Shown here: positions 7,410-14,099 of the stretch, piece by piece | Numbering within the stretch: position 1 is the stretch's first letter | Layout: each line of letters begins with the position of its first letter | Source: Acidimicrobiales bacterium | GTDB taxonomy: Bacteria > Actinomycetota > Acidimicrobiia > Acidimicrobiales > RAAP-2 | Direction: 5' to 3' | Length of the DNA: 17,775 nt | Assembly (NCBI GenBank): GCA_017883125.1 | Contig: JADGOD010000268.1 | Coordinates: 1 to 17,775, forward strand | Position numbers and translations under genes: made by a program | The notes under the pieces: model-generated | What the model saw: the letters and a program-made list of their open reading frames with translations, nothing else | What the model was told of the DNA's origin: nothing | The model's database searches: none

Positions 7410-8345
7410 GTGGCTCATCACGTGACATCCGTTGCATTCTTCGGTCCCTCCGGCACCTTCACCGAGGAGGCCCTGCTCACCCAGGCCGACCTGGCGGCGT
7501 GCGCCATGGTGGCGAAGGCGTCGATCGCCGACGTCCTCGAGGCGGTCGCCTCCGGTGAGGTGGACCGGGGATTCGTCCCCATCGAGAACGCCATCGAGGG
7601 CACCGTCAACGCCACGATGGACGGGTTGATCTTCGATCACGAGCTGCTCATCGTGCGCGAGGTCGTCCTCGACGTCCACCTCCAGCTCATGGCGCGGCGA
7701 GGCACCGCTCTGGCCGACGTCACCCACGTCCACTCCTACCCCCACGCCTTGGCGCAGGTCCGGGGCTTCTTGGACCGCCAGATCCCGCACGCCACCACTG
7801 TGGCGGCCAACTCGACTGCAGACGCTGCCCGCGAGATCGGCGATCACGGCAGCGTCGGCGATGCGGCCGTCGCACCGCGGCTCGCCGCCACCCTCTACGG
7901 CCTCGAGATCATCGCCTCGGACATCGAGGATCACGAGGACAACCAGACCCGCTTCGTCGTCGTCGCCCGGGACTCGATCCCGGCGTCGTCAGGCCACGAC
8001 CACACCAAGATCGTCTGCTTCCAGGACGCCGATCGGCCCGGGTCCCTTTACGGGATCCTCGGCCAGTTCGCCGCCCGGGACATCAACCTCACAAACGTGC
8101 AGTCGCGCCCGACCAAGAAGGGCCTCGGCGAGTACTGCTTCATCATCGACCTCGAGGGCCACCTCGCCGACCAGGTCGTCGCCGACTGCCTGCGCGACCT
8201 GCGCGCCCATCTGGCGAACGTGAAGTTCTTGGGGTCCTATCCGTCGGCCGGTCCCTCGAGCGACGAGGTCCGCGCCACGGTCTCCCAAGCCCGGCGTGAT
8301 GCCGATGCCTGGATCGCCTCGCTGAAGGAGAACCTCGGCCGCTGA
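7410..8345 (+). CDS. pheA: Prephenate dehydratase with C-terminal ACT domain
   Basis: The enzyme converts prephenate to phenylpyruvate in phenylalanine synthesis. The 311-residue product has the two-part dehydratase domain: AFFGPSGTFTEEAL at the start, FVPIENAIEGTVN (55-67), HSYPHAL, and the catalytic-site stretch DNQTRF with the essential Thr near residue 180. It is followed by an ACT regulatory domain (about 199-280) with GSLY, a variant of GALV, and QSRP, a variant of ESRP, the phenylalanine-binding region. No chorismate mutase domain is fused, so it is the monofunctional type. Starts at 7386 (ATG, overlapping the larB start codon), 7410 (GTG) and 7422 (GTG) are all possible; 7410 is preferred because it avoids the overlap and keeps the usual N-terminus. 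Feedback inhibition by Phe is expected from the family. Confidence 0.93.
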   Translation: MAHHVTSVAFFGPSGTFTEEALLTQADLAACAMVAKASIADVLEAVASGEVDRGFVPIENAIEGTVNATMDGLIFDHELLIVREVVLDVHLQLMARRGTALADVTHVHSYPHALAQVRGFLDRQIPHATTVAANSTADAAREIGDHGSVGDAAVAPRLAATLYGLEIIASDIEDHEDNQTRFVVVARDSIPASSGHDHTKIVCFQDADRPGSLYGILGQFAARDINLTNVQSRPTKKGLGEYCFIIDLEGHLADQVVADCLRDLRAHLANVKFLGSYPSAGPSSDEVRATVSQARRDADAWIASLKENLGR

Positions 8346-8381
8346 GCGCGGTCCTCACGCCCCTGCGTCGAGGAGATCGGC

Positions 8382-8400
8382 GTGACGTCACCCCGAGGGG
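8382..8400. repeat. Adjacent short palindromes downstream of pheA
   Basis: GTGACGTCAC (8382-8391) is a perfect 10-bp palindrome and runs directly into CCCCGAGGGG (8391-8400), a four-pair stem with a two-base loop. They lie 37 bp after the pheA stop and about 140 bp before marR. Either could be a protein site or part of a 3' end structure; no T-run follows. The rest of 8346-8500 shows no gene or tRNA. Confidence 0.3.
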
Positions 8401-8501
8401 CGATCGGCCCGGGTGGTCATTGCAGGCGTGGTTCTGCCCGACGAAGGTGGGCGCCGCGGTGCGATCACGCCGACACGCCGAGCACCGTGCCAGGGCGCGG
8501 A

Positions 8502-8543
8502 TTGGCATTGTCTGAATAGATGCTTGTAACATACATATATGTT
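8502..8543 (+). promoter_or_regulatory. Promoter and palindromic operator candidate over the marR start
   Basis: A strikingly AT-rich patch precedes marR. AACATACATATATGTT (8528-8543) is an imperfect palindrome with half-sites AACATA and TATGTT, matching at 14 of 16 positions, and it contains the ATG start codon. TAACAT (8527-8532) is a -10-like hexamer six bases before the ATG, with TTGGCA (8502-8507) as a weakly placed -35 (19 bp spacing). A repressor bound here would block the promoter and start, as expected for MarR autoregulation. No Shine-Dalgarno precedes the ATG, which suits leaderless initiation. Confidence 0.55.
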
Positions 8544-9051
8544 GGATTCAGCGAACGCACCTCGGCCTCCTGGTGGGGAACCGGCATCTGACACCGAGAC
8601 CGGAGGGATCGCCGCGGCGCTGCTCACCGTCTCGAGGGCGGTGAATCGGGCGAAGTTCCATGATGCGCTGTGCAAGCAGGCGGGCGTCGACCTCGATCGC
8701 AGCGGCTCGGCCGTCCTCTACAGCCTCTTCTCCCAGGGTGGAGACGTCCGGCTGACCGAGCTGGCCGAGCGCCTGGGGACCGACTCTCCTGCGGTGACCC
8801 GGAAGGCTCAGCAGCTCGAGCGGGCGGGACTCCTCTGTCGAACTGCTGATCCAGAAGATGCCCGAGCGGTGCGGCTGTCCCTCACCCAAGCTGGCCAGGA
8901 TGCGATCGAGCGGCTGCTCATCGCTCGTCAGGAGTGGCTGAGCGCGGTGCTCGAAGGGTGGCCTGACAGCGATCGCTCCGAGTTCGCGCGCCTCTTGCAG
9001 CAGTTCGCACAGACGGTCTCGGCGAGAGGTGGGGCTGACGATGGCGAGTGA
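8539..9051 (+). CDS. MarR family winged-helix transcriptional regulator
   Basis: This 170-residue protein has the MarR layout: a dimerising N-terminal helix region, a winged helix with RLTELAERLGTDSPAVTRKAQQLERAGL (about 71-98; recognition helix around 82-94), the wing DPEDARAVRLSLTQAG (105-119), and a C-terminal helix for dimerisation. MarR proteins usually repress their own operon and release DNA when small aromatic or hydrophobic compounds bind. The first 20 residues are low complexity and probably disordered. The ATG at 8539 sits inside a palindromic AT-rich site, matching autoregulation. It overlaps the following DHA2 efflux gene by 11 bp, the usual marR-emrB-type pairing, so it most likely controls that transporter. 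The ligand is unknown. Confidence 0.93.
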   Translation: MLDSANAPRPPGGEPASDTETGGIAAALLTVSRAVNRAKFHDALCKQAGVDLDRSGSAVLYSLFSQGGDVRLTELAERLGTDSPAVTRKAQQLERAGLLCRTADPEDARAVRLSLTQAGQDAIERLLIARQEWLSAVLEGWPDSDRSEFARLLQQFAQTVSARGGADDGE

Positions 9052-10582
9052 GGAGTGCGCGCAGCTCGAGCAAGCGGAGGACATCGAGGCATCGCGCGTA
9101 GAGCGCCGCCGGATCCGGGTGATCCTCGGTGCGCTGATGCTCGGGATGATCCTGGCCTCGCTGGACCAGACCATCGTCTCGACGGCCCTCCCGACGATCG
9201 CCGGTGATCTCCATGGCCTGAACCACCTCTCGTGGGTGGTGACCGCATACCTGCTGACCCTCACGATCTTCACGCCGCTCTGGGGCAAGCTCGGGGACCT
9301 CTACGGCAGGAAGAAGCTCTTCCAGGCGTCGATCGTCATCTTCCTCGTCGGCTCCGCGCTCTGTGGGCTCTCGCAGACGATGTCCGAGCTCATCGCCTTC
9401 CGGGCGATCGCGGGTGTCGGCGCCGGTGGGGTCATGGTCGGCGCGCTGGCCATCGTCGGCGACATCGTCACCCCCCGCGAGCGCGGCCGCTACATGGGCT
9501 ACTTCGGAGCCGTGTTCGCCGCCACCAGCATCGCCGGACCGCTCCTCGGCGGGTTCTTCACCCAGCACCTCACCTGGCGATGGGTCTTCTACATCAACCT
9601 CCCGATCGGGATCGTCGCCCTCTTCGTCATCGCCGCAGTGCTCCGCATCCCCGTACGGCGAACGGAGCACGCCATCGACTACACGGGGACCGCTCTCCTG
9701 GGCGCTGCGGTCACCTGCATCATCCTCGGCACGACCTGGGGAGGGGCGACGTACCCGTGGTCGTCGGGGGTCATCCTCAGCCTCGCCGTGGCGACCGTCG
9801 TCCTGGTCGCTTCGTTCGTGTTCGTCGAGAGCCGAGCGGCAGAGCCGCTGATCCCCCTGTCCCTGTTCCGAAGCCGTGAGTTCAGCGTGGCGGTGACGGC
9901 CAGTCTGCTTGTCGGGTTCGTGATGTTCGGTTCGATCATCTACGTCCCGCTCTACCTCCAGACCGTTCACGGGGCAACGCCGACGAGCTCTGGACTGCAG
10001 CTGCTCCCGCTGGTGGCCGGCACCCTCCTGACCTCCATCCCCAGCGGACGGCTGGTCTCCCGGTGGGGCCGCTACAAGATCTTCCCCGTCGTCGGGACCG
10101 CCGTGATGACCCTGGGCCTCTTCCTGCTCTCGCTCATGACGCCAACGACGTCGCTGCTGGTCTCATCGCTCTACCTGTTCGTCGTCGGTCTCGGCATCGG
10201 CCTGGTGATGCAGGTGCTCGTGGTGGCGGCGCAGAACGCCGTGGCCTACACCCACCTCGGCACCGCCACGTCAGCGACGAGCTTCTTCCGCTCGATCGGT
10301 GGCGCCTTCGGGGTGGCGCTCTTCGGGACCGTCTTGACCAATCGACTCTTCGCAGAGCTGCCGAGGTACGTTCCCGCCTCGGTCATCGAGAAGCTCGGAG
10401 GCAAGAGCATCTCGGCGACCCCCGCTCACCTCAATTCGCTGCCACCGGAGATCCATGCAGGGTTCGTCCAGGCGTTCAGCCACTCCCTGAGCACGGTGTT
10501 CCTGGCCGGAGTCCCCTTCGGTGTGGCGGCCTTCGTCCTGACCCTCTTCCTCGAGGAGCTGCCCCTCCGAGACGAGAGCTGA
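9041..10582 (+). CDS. MFS drug efflux transporter, DHA2 (EmrB/QacA) family, 14 TM
   Basis: A proton-driven multidrug exporter of the inner membrane, 513 residues, the normal size for 14-TM DHA2 proteins. Family motifs are clear: LASLDQTIVSTALPTIAGDL in TM1 (motif D1, Asp42), GKLGDLYGRKK (motif A, 82-92) in the TM2-3 loop, RAIAGVGAGGVMVG in TM4, and ATSIAGPLLGGFF (motif C, 161-173) in TM5, typical of drug:H+ antiporters. Fourteen hydrophobic stretches follow through the C-terminus (FLAGVPFGVAAFVLTLFLEEL). ATG 9041 is preferred over GTG 9029 because GAGAGGTGGGG lies just upstream. It overlaps marR by 11 bp, so it is co-transcribed and probably controlled by it. The substrate is not predictable. 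It converges on the ABC permease gene with 16 bp between. Confidence 0.93.
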   Translation: MASEECAQLEQAEDIEASRVERRRIRVILGALMLGMILASLDQTIVSTALPTIAGDLHGLNHLSWVVTAYLLTLTIFTPLWGKLGDLYGRKKLFQASIVIFLVGSALCGLSQTMSELIAFRAIAGVGAGGVMVGALAIVGDIVTPRERGRYMGYFGAVFAATSIAGPLLGGFFTQHLTWRWVFYINLPIGIVALFVIAAVLRIPVRRTEHAIDYTGTALLGAAVTCIILGTTWGGATYPWSSGVILSLAVATVVLVASFVFVESRAAEPLIPLSLFRSREFSVAVTASLLVGFVMFGSIIYVPLYLQTVHGATPTSSGLQLLPLVAGTLLTSIPSGRLVSRWGRYKIFPVVGTAVMTLGLFLLSLMTPTTSLLVSSLYLFVVGLGIGLVMQVLVVAAQNAVAYTHLGTATSATSFFRSIGGAFGVALFGTVLTNRLFAELPRYVPASVIEKLGGKSISATPAHLNSLPPEIHAGFVQAFSHSLSTVFLAGVPFGVAAFVLTLFLEELPLRDES

Positions 10583-10598
10583 CAGGGCCCGTCGTCGC

Positions 10599-13142
10599 CT
10601 ACTCGGTGGCGATGGCGCTTAGGACGTTGAGCTTCGCCGCTCGGCGTGCCGGCCAGCTGGCGGCGGCCAGCCCCAGCAGGGCGGCGACCACGAGGAAGAC
10701 CACCAGGCTGGAGAAGGGGACCACCACGTCGGTGATGCCCTGGTCCTTGAGCGAGTCCGACAGGGCGATCCCGAGCCCGGTCCCCACGATGATGCCGATC
10801 ATCGCCCCGAAGACGGCGAGGATGAGCGCCTCGGAGCGGATCATGGCGCGCACCTGGCGCCGGCGCATCCCCACGGCGCGCAGCAGCCCGATCTCGTGGG
10901 TGCGCTCGAAGACCGAGAGCATGAGCGTGTTCACGATACCGATCAGCGCGATCACGATGGCCAGCCCCAGCAAGGCGTAGACGAGGCCGAGGAGCTGGTT
11001 GACCTGCGCCTGCTGGGCCTTCTCGAACTCGGCGCGGGTCTGGACCTTGAGGTTGGGGAAGTCCGTCAGGCCCCTCTCGATCGCCGCCGTCGTCGCCGGG
11101 CTGGCCCCGCCGGCGGTGCGCAGGAGGATGGCGATGGGCAGCGTGTTGGCGGCGAAGTGGGCGTGGAAATACTCCTCGGAGACGACATAGGAGCCCAGCA
11201 GCGAGTTGGGCGTGAAGATCCCCCCGATCGTCACGGTCGTCGGCCCGGTCTCGGCGAAGGTGACCTTGACGCGCGATCCCACCCTGAGGTGGTCGTTGCG
11301 CGCCGTGGTCGTGTCGACGAGGAGCTGGCCGCTCGAGAGCGCCGGGAGCCCGGTGCCGGAGTCCACCCGGAGCCTCACCGTGCTCGAGAGCGCCGAGGGT
11401 GCGATCGCCGTCAGGCTCGAGATCGAGCGCTGGAACTCGAAGCGCCCGCTGTAGACGCTCGAGACGGCCGTGACGGCGGGGATCTGGCTCGCCGAGGTGG
11501 TCGCCGCGTTCGAGAACCCCGCCGCCGGTCCTCCTGCCGCCGAGCCGGTGATGAGGTAGTCGGCGCTGACGGCGTCGGTGATGGAGGTGGTGGCCGAGCG
11601 CGAGAGCGAGGCGCCGAACACCGAGATCGTCGAGACCAGGGCCAGGCCCACCATGAGCGCCGATGCGGTCTGGGCGGTCCGCCGCGGGCTGCGCATCGAG
11701 TTCTCCCGTCCGAGCTTCCCCGAGATGCCGAAGGCCGCCGCCAGCGGGCGTCCGAGGATGCTCGAGAGCGGCCTGGCCACCAGCGGGGCGAGCATGGCGA
11801 CGCCGACGAAGATGGCCACCGCGCCGAGACCGACCAGCTGGATCGCCGGTTGGCTGAGGCCGATGCCGAGGCTGAGCATCCCGAGGACACCGACGATCAT
11901 GCCGATCGCGAACCGTCGGCGTGAGGACTCACCGGTGCCGCCCCGGTAGCTGGCCAGGGCGGCGATCGGAGGGATCCGGACGGCCCGTCGGGCCGGGCTG
12001 ATCGCCGAGACGACCGTCACGCCGACTCCCACGGCGAGGCACGCAACGACCGTGCGGGGGGCGAAGACGAGCGACCCCTGGGGCAGCGTGATGCCGAACG
12101 CCTTGAGGAGCGCCTCGAGCCCCATCGCCGTGAGGACCCCGAGCCCGAGCCCCACGAGCGAGGCGGCGAGGCCGACCAGGAGCGCCTCGAGCATCACCGA
12201 GCGGAACACCTGGCGCCGAGAGGCACCGACGATGCGCAGCAGGGCGAGCTCCCTGGTCCGCTGGCCGACGGTGATCGAGAAGGTGTTCAAGATGGTGAAG
12301 CCGCCGACGAAGAGCGAGATGAAGGCGAAGACCAGCAGGGCGGTGGAGAAGAATCCCAGCGCCTGGTTGATGGCCCCGGACGCCTCGTTGGCGACGGTCT
12401 GGCCGGTGACGACCTCGACCCCGGAGGGGAGGGTGGCGGCGATCGAGCGCTGGACCGCCGCCTTGTCGGCTCCGGGGGTGGTGAGCACCTCGATGGTGTC
12501 GAGGCGGCCGACCTCATCGAAGAGCCTCTGGGCGGTGGCGAGATCGAAGGCGGCGATGGTCGCCCCTGCGAGGTTGTCGGCCGAACCGAACCGGACGATC
12601 CCCGAGATCGTGAACGTCTGGGTCGGTCCGGGCAGGAGGATCTCGACGCGGTCGCCGACGGCGAAGTGGTACTTCTTCGCTGTCCCCTCGTCCATCACGA
12701 CCTGGGTGGAGCTCTTCGGCCCGGTCCCCTCGACGAGCCGGAGCGAGGAGAGCTGCCGGTCGGTGCCGAACGTGGTCCCGATCGTCGGGGCACCGCCCGT
12801 GGTGATCGCCTTGCCGTTCTTGGCCACGTACTGGGCGTAGCCGCCGACCGAGCCGTCAGCCACGGCGACGCCCGGGACCGCTCGCACCTGGGGCAGGAGC
12901 GACTCGTCGATGGGCTTGCGCACGGCGTTTCCGCCCGCCTCACCGCTGAATGCGGCGGTCCCCCGGACCTCGAAGTCGACGTGCTGGTAGACCTTGTCGA
13001 AGAGGCCCGTGAAGGTGTTGTGCAGGGTGTCGGTGAGGACCAGGGTCCCCGAGACGAAGGTGACGCCGAGCACGATCGCCAGGGCGGTGAGGAGCATGCG
13101 CAGCTTGTGCGCCATCAGCCCCTTGATCGTGATGCGCCACAC
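10599..13142 (-). CDS. ABC transporter permease, FtsX/MacB type with two FtsX domains
   Basis: This is the membrane subunit of a MacB/LolCDE-like type VII ABC system, 847 residues. About ten TM helices are visible: one at 16-37 followed by a large extracytoplasmic (MacB periplasmic-core-like) domain to about 260, an FtsX unit at 265-385 with the coupling stretch GQRTRELALLRIVGASRRQV, a middle pair at 413-456 and one helix near 494-512, a second extracytoplasmic domain, then a second FtsX unit at 718-829 with ERTHEIGLLRAVGMRRRQV. The two halves look like an internal duplication, common in actinobacteria. Such systems couple cytoplasmic ATP hydrolysis to mechanical work on lipids, lipoproteins, peptides or cell-wall enzymes; the cargo is unknown here. 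GTG 13142 starts 1 bp after the ATPase stop, so the two genes are one operon. Confidence 0.93.
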   Translation of the reverse strand: MWRITIKGLMAHKLRMLLTALAIVLGVTFVSGTLVLTDTLHNTFTGLFDKVYQHVDFEVRGTAAFSGEAGGNAVRKPIDESLLPQVRAVPGVAVADGSVGGYAQYVAKNGKAITTGGAPTIGTTFGTDRQLSSLRLVEGTGPKSSTQVVMDEGTAKKYHFAVGDRVEILLPGPTQTFTISGIVRFGSADNLAGATIAAFDLATAQRLFDEVGRLDTIEVLTTPGADKAAVQRSIAATLPSGVEVVTGQTVANEASGAINQALGFFSTALLVFAFISLFVGGFTILNTFSITVGQRTRELALLRIVGASRRQVFRSVMLEALLVGLAASLVGLGLGVLTAMGLEALLKAFGITLPQGSLVFAPRTVVACLAVGVGVTVVSAISPARRAVRIPPIAALASYRGGTGESSRRRFAIGMIVGVLGMLSLGIGLSQPAIQLVGLGAVAIFVGVAMLAPLVARPLSSILGRPLAAAFGISGKLGRENSMRSPRRTAQTASALMVGLALVSTISVFGASLSRSATTSITDAVSADYLITGSAAGGPAAGFSNAATTSASQIPAVTAVSSVYSGRFEFQRSISSLTAIAPSALSSTVRLRVDSGTGLPALSSGQLLVDTTTARNDHLRVGSRVKVTFAETGPTTVTIGGIFTPNSLLGSYVVSEEYFHAHFAANTLPIAILLRTAGGASPATTAAIERGLTDFPNLKVQTRAEFEKAQQAQVNQLLGLVYALLGLAIVIALIGIVNTLMLSVFERTHEIGLLRAVGMRRRQVRAMIRSEALILAVFGAMIGIIVGTGLGIALSDSLKDQGITDVVVPFSSLVVFLVVAALLGLAAASWPARRAAKLNVLSAIATE

Positions 13143-13143
13143 C

Positions 13144-13914
13144 TCAGCGACCGAGCTGCTTCATCTGCTCGAGGACCGTGTCGACCGTCGGCGCGATGAT
13201 CTCGTCGACCAGCTGGCCGTCGGCCAGGAAGACCACCCGGTCGGCGAAGGAGGCGCCGTGGGCGTCGTGGGTGACCATCACGATGGACTGGCCGAACTCG
13301 GTGACCGAACGGCGGAGGAACCCGAGCATCTCGGTCGACGCGTTCGAGTCGAGGTTGCCCGTCGGCTCGTCGGCGAAGATCAGCTCTGGCCGGCGGATCA
13401 GCGCCCGGGCGCAGGCTGTGCGCTGCTGCTGGCCCCCGGAGAGCTCGCTGGGTCGGTGCGTGAGGCGGTCGGCGATCCCGAGCTGGCCGATGAGGAAGTC
13501 GAACCACTCTTCGTCGACCGTGGCGCCCGCCAGGTCGATCGGCAGCGTGATGTTCTCGCGGGCCGTCAGCGTCGGGACGAGGTTGTAGGACTGGAAGATG
13601 AACCCGATCCGGTCGCGACGCAGCTGGGTGAGCCCTGCATCATCGAGGGTCCCGATCTCGAGCTCGCCGACGAACGCTCGTCCCGAGGTCGGGACGTCGA
13701 GGCCGGCCATGCAGTGCATGAGGGTCGACTTCCCCGAGCCCGACGGGCCCATGACGGCGGTGAACTGGCCTTGGGCGAACTCGACGTCGATCCCGTTGAG
13801 CGCCCGGAACTCGGCGTCACCGGTGCCGTAGCTCTTGACCAGGGCGATCGCACGGGCCGCCGGCGTCGACGGGGAGGCGCCGAGCTCGGTTCCGGGTTGC
13901 TGGGTCACGGGCAT
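13144..13914 (-). CDS. ABC transporter ATP-binding protein, MacB/LolD-like
   Basis: The 256-residue ATPase powers the adjacent FtsX-type permease. Visible motifs are Walker A GPSGSGKST (56-64), the Q-loop FIFQSYNLVPTLTARENI with Gln108, the signature LSGGQQQR (158-165), Walker B ELIFADEP (177-184) followed by TGNLDS, and the switch His216 in VTHD. The ADEPTGNLDS wording and Q-loop are typical of the MacB/LolD/FtsE subgroup and not of importers. About 20 residues before the domain are Pro/Ala/Ser-rich and probably unstructured. Start ATG 13914 has GAAGGGA about nine bases upstream. The stop lies 1 bp before the permease GTG. No sensor kinase or response regulator, often beside such transporters, is present in the window. 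Confidence 0.95.
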   Translation of the reverse strand: MPVTQQPGTELGASPSTPAARAIALVKSYGTGDAEFRALNGIDVEFAQGQFTAVMGPSGSGKSTLMHCMAGLDVPTSGRAFVGELEIGTLDDAGLTQLRRDRIGFIFQSYNLVPTLTARENITLPIDLAGATVDEEWFDFLIGQLGIADRLTHRPSELSGGQQQRTACARALIRRPELIFADEPTGNLDSNASTEMLGFLRRSVTEFGQSIVMVTHDAHGASFADRVVFLADGQLVDEIIAPTVDTVLEQMKQLGR

Positions 13915-14005
13915 CGTCGGAGTCCCTTCGCGTCATGGGCTCTGTGGCCGACGGAGCGCACCGACGTCACCCATCAGCGAGCGTACCGGAGCCAGCGGGG
14001 CTCTC

Positions 14006-14038
14006 GAGGAGCGGCCCCTCGGGGCGGAGCCGCCTCTC
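14006..14038 (-). terminator. GC-rich hairpin between beta-helix gene and ABC operon
   Basis: GAGGAGCGGC (14006-14015) can pair with GCCGCCTCTC (14029-14038) at eight of ten positions, with an inner CCC-TC-GGG stem in the loop. It lies about 60 bp downstream of the beta-helix stop codon and upstream of the ABC operon on the same strand, a place where a terminator would separate the two units. No T-run follows, so this is only a candidate. The remainder of the 185-bp gap shows no gene. Confidence 0.3.
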
Positions 14039-14099
14039 TCGGTGAGCGCGACCGACTCCGAGGCCCGGGCTCGGGTCCCGAACGGAGAGAAGCCGGGTG

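Noticed and set aside
13960..13975. GACGTCACCC shared with the palindrome after pheA
   Set aside because: A 10-base match twice in 17 kb of GC-rich DNA can be chance, and this copy is not palindromic over its full length.
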